The translations under genes and the position numbers were made by a program. From positions 42,506-106,505 of the forward strand of contig JAKLEZ010000020.1 in assembly GCA_022711465.1 (NCBI GenBank): 64,000 nt of DNA, written 5' to 3'. Every line of letters starts with the position of its first letter. The stretch's first letter is position 1. Positions 45,999 to 53,590 of the stretch are shown in pieces. The stretch comes from Planctomycetota bacterium (lineage in GTDB: Bacteria; Planctomycetota; Phycisphaerae; UBA1845; PWPN01). The notes beneath the pieces were generated by a model. That model saw only the letters and a program-made list of their open reading frames with translations. It made no database searches and was not told the DNA's origin.

Positions 45999-47020
45999 AG
46001 GAACTGGTCATCATCAGCGGCAAGGGCGGGACGGGCAAGACCAGCGTGGCGGCGTCCTTTGCCGCGTTGGCCGATCGCCCCGTGATCGCCGACTGCGATG
46101 TGGACGCGGCTGACCTGCACCTGCTTCTCTCTCCTCAGGTTCGCGAACGTCACGAATTCCGCTGTGGACATGAGGCGACGATTCGACAGGAATTGTGCAT
46201 CGGTTGCGGCCTATGTCTGACTCACTGCCGTTACGGAGCGGTGGTCCGGGCGTCGGACGCCGGCCTGGTTCCGACGGGTCGCGTGCCCAGCGCCAACTGC
46301 GAAGACTGCGACTCCTGCGAACGGTCGTGCCCGGCCAAGGTGCTGGACATGATCAGAGCCATGAGGGAGGCCGGTGGCGATATGGAGGTGGGCGCCTACG
46401 CGATCGACCCCGTGGCCTGTGAAGGATGCGGCGTGTGCGTTCGCGTGTGCCCGACTCAGGCTATCGGGTTCCGGGAGCGCGTGTGCGGCGAATGGATGAT
46501 CTCCGACACCCGCTGCGGGCCGCTGGTCCATGCACGTCTCGGTATCGCCGCGGAGAACTCTGGCAAGTTGGTCTCCACGGTTCGCACGGAAGCCCGGCGG
46601 GTTGCCGAAGAGCAGGGCTGCTCACTCATCATCGTGGACGGCCCTCCGGGCATCGGATGCCCGGTTATCGCATCCATCACCGGCGCCGCTTTCGTCCTGG
46701 CGGTCACTGAGCCCACCCCCAGCGGCGAACACGACCTGAAACGCGTCGCCCAGCTCACTCGCCACTTCGACATGCCGCTGGCCGTGTGCGTGAACAAGTG
46801 GGACCTGAACGCCGAAATGTCGAACCGCATCGAAGCGTATTGCCGCGACGAGTCGATCGCGCTGGCCGGGAGAGTCCGTTACGACCCGGTATTCACTCAC
46901 GCCCAGGTCCGGGGCCGCACCGTCGTGGAAGCGGTGAACGGCGGCGTTGCGGAAGATGTCCGAGGACTCTGGGTGGCCGTGAGAACAGAACTGGAGAGAG
47001 GCGCGCACGGCGCCACCTGA
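45995..47020 (+). CDS. MinD/Mrp-type P-loop ATPase with ferredoxin insert (second copy, three Cys motifs)
   Basis: 341 aa. Walker A SGKGGTGKTS (about residues 8-17), then CDVDAADLHLLL. The inserted region holds three CxxCxxCxxxC motifs: CIGCGLCLTHC, CEDCDSCERSC and CEGCGVCVRVC. The middle one is additional to the two-cluster pattern of the first copy. The ATPase part resumes with LIIVDGPPGIGCPVIASITG. It probably heterodimerises with the upstream protein. ATP-driven transfer of electrons or of a metal cofactor to the NifX-like partners is an inference. Confidence 0.93.
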   Translation: MKELVIISGKGGTGKTSVAASFAALADRPVIADCDVDAADLHLLLSPQVRERHEFRCGHEATIRQELCIGCGLCLTHCRYGAVVRASDAGLVPTGRVPSANCEDCDSCERSCPAKVLDMIRAMREAGGDMEVGAYAIDPVACEGCGVCVRVCPTQAIGFRERVCGEWMISDTRCGPLVHARLGIAAENSGKLVSTVRTEARRVAEEQGCSLIIVDGPPGIGCPVIASITGAAFVLAVTEPTPSGEHDLKRVAQLTRHFDMPLAVCVNKWDLNAEMSNRIEAYCRDESIALAGRVRYDPVFTHAQVRGRTVVEAVNGGVAEDVRGLWVAVRTELERGAHGAT

Positions 47021-47029
47021 GCGTCGAAC

Positions 47030-48229
47030 ATGGCACATGACTACCTGAAGAAGTCCATTGAGAAGCAGACCGGGCGGGCAAGCGCCGCCCTGGTGATGAC
47101 GCTGATGGGCGGCGTCCTGGTCGTCAATTCCTTCATCGCTCAGCGAATCTTCGCTGAACCAACCGACCAGCCCAACTCGCTCAATCCCTACGCGGCGTTC
47201 CTCGCACTGGCCGGAGCGGTCCTGCTTGGCACCCCGATGATCAAGCATGCCCTTGTCCACCTCTGGCGCGGGGCATCGCACATGGATGAGCTTGTCGCGC
47301 TGGCCCTTGTCGCTGCCATTGCGATCGGCAAGTACCAGGAGGCCGGCGTCATCGCGTTCTTCGTTCTCATCGGAAACCTGATCGAGACGCGCACCGCGCT
47401 CGGTGCACGTGCCTCGATCGAATCGCTGATCCGGTTGACTCCAACGCGGGCAAGCCGCGTGAATCCCGATGGGCGGAAGGAGGAGATAGACGTCGCGGGG
47501 CTCAGCACGTTGTACGTCGTGCGGAACGGTCGTTGCATCGGCTGGGTCGGGCTCGAAGATCGCACCCGTCCGGAGGCGCGGGCGGCGATAGATGAATTGC
47601 GCGAGCTCGGGGTTCGCGTGTTGGCGATGGTAACAGGAGACCGTTGGTCGGTTGCGCGGCGGGTCGGCCGGGAGATGGGCTGCACGGATGTGCAGGCCGA
47701 GGTGCTCCCCAATCAGAAGCTCGCGCTGGTGGATCAGCTCAAGGGCATGGGTCATCGTGTTGCGGTTGTTGGAGATGGTGTGAACGACGCACCCGCCTTG
47801 GCGGCGGGCCACCTTGGCATCGCCATGGGGGCGGCCGGAAGCGATGTTGCCATCAACTCCGCGAGCATCGCCCTCATGAACAACGACCTCAGCCGACTTC
47901 CGTTCCTCATACGGCTCTCGCAGGCGACTACCCGCGTAATCCGACAGAACCTGCTCTTCGGTATCGCCTATATCACGACCCTCGAGGTGCTGGCTGCTTT
48001 GGGTTATCTGCCGGCCATGCTGGCCGCTATTCTGCATACCTCGGCTAGCGCGATCGTCATATTCAATTCGGCCAGACTGGTGCGATTCGGCGAGCATCTG
48101 CAGACACGGACGGTGACGCCGTCGCCTCGCTGCCGCCAACGCTCCTTGAACAGCGCCCGGCCACGGGTCAGTGTGCCGTCCAGCGTTCTGCATCGCCACC
48201 CCGCACTTCCGCAGGAGGCCGTGCGGTGA
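47030..48229 (+). CDS. Internally deleted heavy-metal-type P-type ATPase, probably catalytically dead
   Basis: 399 aa, against roughly 650-800 for intact P1B ATPases. The N-terminal membrane part (about 1-130, four hydrophobic segments) runs to RVNPDGRKEEID, the start of the actuator domain. It then joins VAGLSTLYVVRNGRCIGWVGL, the end of the nucleotide domain. Missing are the TGE loop, the intramembrane metal motif and the DKTGT phosphorylation site. The hinge VVGDGVNDAPALAAGHLGIAMG and the last helices remain. The frame is kept, and the gene is embedded in a tight operon (9 nt after the ATPase, 4-nt overlap with the next). The C-terminal 45 residues are unusual. Confidence 0.85.
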   Translation: MAHDYLKKSIEKQTGRASAALVMTLMGGVLVVNSFIAQRIFAEPTDQPNSLNPYAAFLALAGAVLLGTPMIKHALVHLWRGASHMDELVALALVAAIAIGKYQEAGVIAFFVLIGNLIETRTALGARASIESLIRLTPTRASRVNPDGRKEEIDVAGLSTLYVVRNGRCIGWVGLEDRTRPEARAAIDELRELGVRVLAMVTGDRWSVARRVGREMGCTDVQAEVLPNQKLALVDQLKGMGHRVAVVGDGVNDAPALAAGHLGIAMGAAGSDVAINSASIALMNNDLSRLPFLIRLSQATTRVIRQNLLFGIAYITTLEVLAALGYLPAMLAAILHTSASAIVIFNSARLVRFGEHLQTRTVTPSPRCRQRSLNSARPRVSVPSSVLHRHPALPQEAVR

Positions 48230-49191
48230 AAAACGTCTTCGGACCGGTACCGTCGCGCCGACTTGGCCGCTCGCTGGGGATTGACGTCGTTCCCTTCAAA
48301 ACGTGTTCGTACGACTGCATCTACTGCCAGCTTGGCCGAACTACCTGCAAGACCGTCGAGCGACACGAATGGCTGCGATGGGAGCCGTTGCTGGAAGAAC
48401 TCAACCGGAGTCTCGATACTCGCCCCGACTACATCACGTTCAGCGGCTCGGGCGAGCCCACACTGCACGCCGGACTAAGCGAACTGATCGATCGAGTCAA
48501 ATCGGTTACGTCTATTCCGATTGCGGTTCTGACGAACGGCTCGTTGCTCTGGCGTGCGGATGTCCGGCGCGACCTCCAGCACGCAGATCTCGTCATCCCG
48601 TCGCTCGACGCCGGTGATGACCTCCGTTTTCGATGCATCAACCGTCCGCATGAGTCGCTGGCGTTCGAACAGGTAGTGGAAGGACTGGTCGCATTCCGGG
48701 AGGCTTTCAGTGGTCACTACTGGCTTGAAGTGCTCGCTGTATCGCCCTGGACATCCGGCCGCGAGCAGATGGAGAGTATTGCCGGATGGGCCGGGAAGAT
48801 CCGGCCCGATCGGGTCCAGCTAAACACGGTCACCCGCCCGCCGTCGGATCGCTGTGCCGCACGGGTTCCACGCGAGCAACTGATCCGTCTGGCGGAGTTG
48901 TTCGAGCCGCGTGCGGAGGTTATTGACGACTACGCTCAGCCGTCCCGGGATGAGCAGGCGGGATATGGTGCCGAGCGGATCCTGGATACGCTCTACCGTC
49001 GCCCTTGTACCATTGAGGATGTCATAGCGGCACATGCTCTTCATCGAAGCGCAGTGATCAAGTATTTGGATGCGCTGTTGTGTGACGGACTCGTGGAACG
49101 CGTCACCACTGGATCGGATATCTACTACAAAGCAGCCCGTCCCCCAGGAACGAGGCGCAGCGGCCCAGCGGCGCGGGAGGACGTGTCGTGA
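48226..49191 (+). CDS. Radical SAM protein
   Basis: 321 aa with a GTG start overlapping the preceding stop (GTGA). The motif C27-SYD-C31-IY-C34 within VVPFKTCSYDCIYCQLG binds the [4Fe-4S]/SAM cluster. FGPVPSRRLGRSLGIDVV is the hallmark of a distinct uncharacterised radical-SAM family often annotated MoaA-like. The C-terminal part (about 250-305: TLYRRPCTIEDVIAAHALHRSAVIKYLDALLCDGLVERV) looks like a winged helix. The substrate is unknown. A role in modifying a cluster protein or cofactor is inferred from context. Confidence 0.88.
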   Translation: MKNVFGPVPSRRLGRSLGIDVVPFKTCSYDCIYCQLGRTTCKTVERHEWLRWEPLLEELNRSLDTRPDYITFSGSGEPTLHAGLSELIDRVKSVTSIPIAVLTNGSLLWRADVRRDLQHADLVIPSLDAGDDLRFRCINRPHESLAFEQVVEGLVAFREAFSGHYWLEVLAVSPWTSGREQMESIAGWAGKIRPDRVQLNTVTRPPSDRCAARVPREQLIRLAELFEPRAEVIDDYAQPSRDEQAGYGAERILDTLYRRPCTIEDVIAAHALHRSAVIKYLDALLCDGLVERVTTGSDIYYKAARPPGTRRSGPAAREDVS

Positions 49192-49790
49192 AGATTGTCG
49201 GTATCTGTTGCAGCCCCCGCAAAGGTCAAACCACCTTCCAAGCGATGCAGGTCTGCCTTGAGGCTGCTCTGACGCAGGACGGGACCATCACAACGCAATT
49301 GATCGAGTTGGCCGGGCTGGACATCCGGCCCTGCCATGCCTGTGGCGAGTGCAAGAACCGGCTGGCATGTCCCATCGAGGATGATGTCGCCTCCCTCGTG
49401 CCCATCCTGTCAGATCCGGACGTTGCCGCGATGATCATCGGCACGCCGGTATACTTCGGGACGATGACCGCCCAGTGCAAGGCTTTCATTGACCGCTGCG
49501 TCATGTTCCGGCGTAATGGGTGGCTTTTCCGCAACCGGGTGGGCGGCGTGCTGGCCGTGGGCGGCGTTCGTAACGGCGGCCAGGAACTGACGATCCAGGC
49601 TGTGCAAGCGGCTATGTTGTGTCACGACATGATCTGCGTCAGCGACGGCCAACCGACAGCGCACTTCGGCGCAACGGTGTTCAGCGGTGCTGAGGGTGGA
49701 GTTGAACGCGATGATTTCGGCTTGCAGACCGCCCGCCACCTTGGAAGGCGCGTGGCCCAGCTTGCCACAGCGATCAGGAGGTCACCATGA
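49188..49790 (+). CDS. Flavodoxin-like NADPH-dependent FMN reductase / iron-sulfur flavoprotein
   Basis: 200 aa, GTG start with a 4-nt overlap to the radical SAM gene. The FMN-binding start KIVGICCSPRKGQTTFQA and MIIGTPVYFGTMTAQCKAFIDR are typical. The compact CHACGECKNRLACPIEDD motif resembles the [4Fe-4S] site of archaeal and anaerobe iron-sulfur flavoproteins. It probably serves as a two-electron/one-electron switch within the cluster. The next gene overlaps its stop by 4 nt (ATGA). Confidence 0.88.
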   Translation: MKIVGICCSPRKGQTTFQAMQVCLEAALTQDGTITTQLIELAGLDIRPCHACGECKNRLACPIEDDVASLVPILSDPDVAAMIIGTPVYFGTMTAQCKAFIDRCVMFRRNGWLFRNRVGGVLAVGGVRNGGQELTIQAVQAAMLCHDMICVSDGQPTAHFGATVFSGAEGGVERDDFGLQTARHLGRRVAQLATAIRRSP

Positions 49791-50707
49791 GACACAAACG
49801 GATAGTGGCTTTTGGAGGCTGTGTATTGGTCGCGATGGCGGGTTGCCTGCCCTGGCCGGAGGCGACGCCGTCGAGCGATACAGCCAAGCCGGTGGGGTTG
49901 ATTCAGTTGATCGAGTTCGAGGACATTCAAGGGCTCAGGAATTGGGGGTACGAACTGCAGCAGCGGGGCATGAAGGCGCTGGCGTTCATCCAGAAGAATA
50001 TGCTCGATGAGTATCCTACCGAGATCAAATGGCTGGCGGACCAGGGGCACGAAATCGCCGGTGGATATGCCGAGCTGGCGATGTGGGATGTCGCCTACGA
50101 GACCCAGCTGCAGATCATGACCGAGACGAAGACTCTCGTCGAACAGGTGACCGGAAAGCCAATGCGGGTCTTCGGGTCAAAGTACTTCGCCTACGACGAG
50201 AACACACTGAAGGCTGCCGACGCGTTAGGCCTCGACTACATCCTGGCCCGAGGAACCAGCGATGTCGAGGTCATCGTCTACGATCCCGACGAATACGAGT
50301 GCGATATCATCTCCGTCAGCAACGTGACCTTCGAGGATATGGGCCGGGGCAGCCTTTGCGATTACTCGCTGTGGGCAAGGGGCTCCACGGCCGAGGAATT
50401 CAAGCAGGTCATCGAGCAATCCATCGCCAAGATGCCCAAGCGGATCATGTTCGCCTCCCACACCTACCTCGGCGGCATGAAACAGGCATGGTGGGATGTG
50501 TATGACTGGCTGCTTGATGCCAGGGAGATTCGGTGGGCAGCCGACTTCGACGAGTGGCTGAAACCAGAGAACGGAGTCTGTCTGCGGCTGCCGATGAGCT
50601 TGATTCCGATCAACCGTGAAGTACAGTATACGACGCCAGCGCCGACGACGCCGCTGGATGAGCTGGCGGATGTGGATCAGATGTACAACCCTTGTAGTGT
50701 CCCGTGA
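49787..50707 (+). CDS. NodB/polysaccharide-deacetylase-like lipoprotein
   Basis: 306 aa. The N-terminal signal has a lipobox-like VAMAGC (Cys about residue 20). The body has polysaccharide-deacetylase features: DQGHEIAGGYAELAMWDV (HEI plus downstream), ETKTLVEQVTGKPMRVFGSKYFAYDENTLKAADALGLDYIL (the allantoinase/NodB-type second half) and a late FASHTYLGG. The first catalytic Asp motif is not obvious, so activity is uncertain. It should be anchored outside the cytoplasm, unlike most of the operon. It is translationally coupled on both sides. Confidence 0.75.
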   Translation: MRHKRIVAFGGCVLVAMAGCLPWPEATPSSDTAKPVGLIQLIEFEDIQGLRNWGYELQQRGMKALAFIQKNMLDEYPTEIKWLADQGHEIAGGYAELAMWDVAYETQLQIMTETKTLVEQVTGKPMRVFGSKYFAYDENTLKAADALGLDYILARGTSDVEVIVYDPDEYECDIISVSNVTFEDMGRGSLCDYSLWARGSTAEEFKQVIEQSIAKMPKRIMFASHTYLGGMKQAWWDVYDWLLDAREIRWAADFDEWLKPENGVCLRLPMSLIPINREVQYTTPAPTTPLDELADVDQMYNPCSVP

Positions 50708-51105
50708 GACGATACCTTGGATGGCTGCTGTCTGCCTGGACCGCATGCCTGATGAGCAGCGGATGCGCCCCTCCGTCCTCGAAGGAGACGTCGGCCGGCA
50801 GAGATACGCTCATGATCTTCCACAACGGCATGGGGTCGATGTGCCTGGACGCATTGGACTGGCTCGCGGACGTGCAGTCGGCGCATCCGGATTTGGTCAT
50901 CGAGGAACACTTGACGACCGATTCGGCCGGTCTTGCCTACTTCCAGGAGCTGACGGCTCAGTACGAGCAGAGCCAGGGGGTCTCGACGAGCTTCGGCTAC
51001 CTGCCCGTCATCTTCTTCCAGGGACAGGCGTTCTCCGGTTTCAATGACCAGGTGCAGCAGGCCCTGGCAGGACTCATCGACGAAGTCAGCGCCCCGCTTT
51101 CGTGA
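50704..51105 (+). CDS. Small lipoprotein with a thioredoxin/glutaredoxin-like body
   Basis: 133 aa, GTG start overlapping the preceding stop (GTGA). The signal sequence ends at a lipobox-like MSSGC. The following segment TLMIFHNGMGSMCLDALDWL, then a mid Pro in GYLPVIFFQGQAFSGFNDQVQQAL, suggests a thioredoxin-like fold with a single Cys at the active-site position and the cis-Pro strand. It may take part in extracytoplasmic thiol chemistry with the preceding lipoprotein. No exact family is recognised. Confidence 0.65.
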   Translation: MRRYLGWLLSAWTACLMSSGCAPPSSKETSAGRDTLMIFHNGMGSMCLDALDWLADVQSAHPDLVIEEHLTTDSAGLAYFQELTAQYEQSQGVSTSFGYLPVIFFQGQAFSGFNDQVQQALAGLIDEVSAPLS

Positions 51106-51173
51106 CGGGGCAGTAGTGACATATCTGCGCGCGGGAGGTTCGGGTGTCCAGGACGTCCGACGCAGGAGGCCAC

Positions 51174-51329
51174 GTGACTATGCCTGTTGATCCACGGAAG
51201 CGTGACGTTGCCGTTGAGTACATCGGTTACGTACGGCTCAGCGTCTTGCTGCTTCTGCTGGGCGGAATCGCATGCGCGAGACCAGCAACCCGAATCGACA
51301 GCCACCCGCCGCCGCGCATCGCGGGATAG
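51174..51329 (+). CDS. Candidate small membrane protein
   Basis: 51 codons from GTG 51174 (or ATG 51180) with an AGGAGG ribosome binding site 4-10 nt upstream. The peptide has a charged N-terminus, one hydrophobic segment (VRLSVLLLLLGGIACA) and a Pro/Arg-rich tail. It follows the operon of the ORP-type cluster after 68 nt. The strong Shine-Dalgarno supports translation, but no homologue is recognised. Confidence 0.3.
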   Translation: MTMPVDPRKRDVAVEYIGYVRLSVLLLLLGGIACARPATRIDSHPPPRIAG

Positions 51330-51689
51330 GACCCGCCAGGACCGCCGGAATCTGCCCTTGCCGCCGCGATCCCGCCGCGTTGGGCATCCGGGGGCAGGAG
51401 GGTGATGCTCCCGGGCCCTCCTCTCGATTCCCCCGGCTGCCCGTGCCGTCGCCACGGCCGTCAAGCGGGGTCACGACTCCTCCCGGGTCAGGGTTAGCCA
51501 GGGACCGAGCATTCCGGCTCGGCATCTTGATGTTTGCCGCCGTCCTGGCGGGCTCGGCTGGTGCCGGCATTCCGACGGGCGCATCGAGCGACCAGCAAGT
51601 ACTCGCCGAGAGCAATAGTCGCTTCGTTTTCTCGCGCCACACCCGGCTCAGTCCCGATCACCCACCCATCGAGTCGGCGGCCTTGCGCC
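51330..51689. other. Gene-poor boundary region
   Basis: GC- and Pro/Arg-codon-rich DNA without a convincing frame. No repeat or RNA was recognised. It lies between the last gene of the ORP-type cluster and the integrase remnant, so the left end of the mobile element probably falls here. Confidence 0.4.
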
Positions 51690-52232
51690 AAGCACGATCC
51701 TGAGGAGTACGAGCGTCGGCAGCAGAGCGACTTCCTGGCCGACACGAACCACGATGGCGAACATCTGGACTTCCACTCACTCAGGCATACCTGCGGAGCA
51801 TGGTCGGCCATGACGGGGGCGCACCCCAAGGCCGTGCAGTCACTCATGAGGCATTCCAGCATCACCCTGACCATGGATACCTACGGTCACCTGTTCCCAG
51901 GTCAGGAGGCGGAAACGGTCGCTCGCTTTCCGGCCATGCTCGGCGACCAGCCCCATGAACTGCGGGCCACCAGCACATACGGTTCGGCAAAAGCGCTGTC
52001 AGACGGCGTCCAGCAGTATCCCCAGCAGTTGGGGAGCGATTTCGGGCAGGCCGATTCTGGACTGTGCGAGAAAATCACAGGCGGCACGGAAATCTACGAG
52101 AATCCTAAGGCATTGCCAGGTAAGGCCTTGTGCGCCTCAGTGCGGGTCGATGCGGGTCAGGACGGAGACAGCCACCGGCCGGATTCGAACCGGCGACCTG
52201 CGGTTTACAAAACCCAACTGATTCTGTCGTAA
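51690..52232 (+). pseudogene. Tyrosine recombinase (integrase) C-terminal remnant
   Basis: The frame encodes the end of a phage-type integrase: FHSLRHTCGAWSAMTGAHP, then VQSLMRHSSITLTMDTYGHLFPGQE. This includes the HxxR box (H-S-L-R), the later His and the catalytic Tyr in MDTYGH. The N-terminal DNA-binding domain and the first catalytic Arg are missing upstream. The reading frame runs on through a tRNA fragment to a stop at 52230-52232, which is not natural protein sequence. The truncated gene can no longer catalyse excision. A similar C-terminal piece lies at about 31.9 kb. Confidence 0.8.
52170..52216 (-). tRNA. 3' half of a tRNA-Thr(UGU) gene (likely attachment-site duplicate)
   Basis: On the minus strand a TTTGTAA anticodon loop (52205-52211, anticodon UGU) is followed by ACCGC, a variable loop, a perfect T arm GCCGG-TTCGAAT-CCGGC and an acceptor strand ending CGGTGGCT. 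The 5' half (acceptor 5' strand GCCACCG, D arm) is absent, and pairing in the anticodon stem breaks down upstream. tRNA 3' halves of this kind are the classic attachment-site core of integrating elements, and the integrase remnant is adjacent. It is not a functional tRNA gene. Confidence 0.75.
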
Positions 52233-52249
52233 ACAATTGTCCACAAAAG

Positions 52250-52417
52250 AGTTGCGACGATCGAAAGGAGCGGCTCGGGGCCGCGTTTGCGCGGCTCCGG
52301 GAGACGGACGCTGCCTTGGCGGATGTGCTGACGCGTTGGGAACAGATGCCCTCACGAACACGGGCTGCGATCGGGGTCATCGCCCGACTCAGCCGTCCGG
52401 AGGCACTCGCAGAATGA
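52250..52417 (+). pseudogene. Short coding remnant after the attachment site
   Basis: A plus-strand frame ending at 52417 encodes a helical segment (AFARLRETDAALADVLTRWEQ, then TRAAIGVIARL). It resembles the C-terminal tail of small helical proteins often encoded next to integrases. There is no start codon with a ribosome binding site. It may be the tail of a deleted gene. Confidence 0.25.
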
Positions 52418-52486
52418 CAAGCTGGACATCGGGGCAATGTTTACTAAAATACATGTGTTAAATGCGTTTTCAACGAGCCGATTTTA

Positions 52487-53518
52487 ATGATGATGGTCAC
52501 CGAGAACGACATCCTGGAACGTCTTCCCGATCTCCTGGCTGAGCTGGCGGGCCTGCCGGTGAAAAGTGTCCGGCAGGGGGAGAACGCCGATCTCCTGCTG
52601 CGCCTCGGGTCGCACCCGCTGGCCGTGGAGGTTAAGACCAACTCCCGAGCCGGCGTGGTCGCCCAGGCGGCCGAGAACGCTCGCCGGGCCGCCAGCAAAG
52701 GGAAGCCGGCGGCGATTCCGTTGGTTGCAGTCCCCTTCATGGGCGAGGTCGGCCGCAAAATCTGCCAGGAACATGGTGTGAGTTACGTGGACCTGTCCGG
52801 GAACGCGGATATCAACGCACCCGGTCTGCGCATTCATGTCGCCGGCAAGCCCAACCTGTTCGTGCAACGGGGTCGGCCGTCTTCCGTATTCGCACCCAAG
52901 AGTTCTCGCCTAGCCCGCATCCTGCTTGCCGAGCCGAAGCGATCGTGGCGTCAGGCAGAGCTCGCCAGCGCGGGACAGCTCGGGGCCGGTTACGTGAGCC
53001 GAATCTGCCGTCGCCTGGAAGAAGACCACCTGATTGAACGGGATTCTGAGGGCAGCGTGCGGCCACGCGATCCAAACCTGCTGCTGGAAGCATGGCAAGC
53101 TCAGTATGACCTGCGTCGCCACGACATCCGCCAAGGCCATGTCGCGGCCCGATCAGGAGAAGAACTCGCACGGCAGGTTGCCGAAGCGTGCCAGGGACTC
53201 GACTTCGACTACGCGATGACCGGCCTGGCAGCGGCTTGGTTGCTGGCTCCGTTCGCGGGATACCGGTTGGTCACCGTCTACCTTCGCAAGTCACCGAACG
53301 ACAAGCTCCTCCAGCGGCTCAAATGGCATGACGAAAAGCGAGGGGCGAACCTCTGGCTGATCCGGCCCAATGACGAGGGTGTGTTCCACGGTGCGGATAA
53401 CGTCAAGCGCATGGTGTGTGTGAGCCCGGTCCAGACCTATCTGGATCTGCGCAACCTGCCGGAACGAGCCGAGGAAGCGGCGGAGCATCTTCGGAAGGAG
53501 CGGCTGAAATGGCGATGA
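52487..53518 (+). CDS. AbiEi-like (type IV antitoxin family) DNA-binding protein
   Basis: 343 aa. The N-terminal part (about 15-120) has a nuclease-like-fold pattern (ADLLLRLGSHPLAVEVKTNSR, IPLVAVPFMG, YVDLSGNADI). A winged-helix segment follows (about 140-195: RLARILLAEPKRSWRQAELA, YVSRICRRLEEDHLIERD). The C-terminal part ends with VQTYLDLRNLPERAEEAAEHL, the usual end of AbiEi-family antitoxin-like regulators. AbiEi proteins repress their operons and neutralise AbiEii nucleotidyltransferases, and no AbiEii is adjacent. Instead a Fic gene starts 72 nt downstream. Confidence 0.75.
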   Translation: MMMVTENDILERLPDLLAELAGLPVKSVRQGENADLLLRLGSHPLAVEVKTNSRAGVVAQAAENARRAASKGKPAAIPLVAVPFMGEVGRKICQEHGVSYVDLSGNADINAPGLRIHVAGKPNLFVQRGRPSSVFAPKSSRLARILLAEPKRSWRQAELASAGQLGAGYVSRICRRLEEDHLIERDSEGSVRPRDPNLLLEAWQAQYDLRRHDIRQGHVAARSGEELARQVAEACQGLDFDYAMTGLAAAWLLAPFAGYRLVTVYLRKSPNDKLLQRLKWHDEKRGANLWLIRPNDEGVFHGADNVKRMVCVSPVQTYLDLRNLPERAEEAAEHLRKERLKWR

Positions 53519-53590
53519 GCAGAGAACCACACGGGCTCGCCGAATACGAATTCGGTGGAACGTCTGGACCCAGGCAGCCGAGGAGGCACA

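Noticed and set aside
46622..48199. 525-codon minus-strand ORF across the MinD and P-type ATPase genes
   Set aside because: It runs antisense to well-recognised, coupled genes and its composition (His/Arg/Gln-rich) is typical of a shadow frame.
52130..52417. Plus-strand ORF containing a GFEPATCGL-type peptide
   Set aside because: This peptide is the well-known antisense reading of a tRNA T arm. The DNA here is the tRNA-Thr 3' half, not a protein gene.
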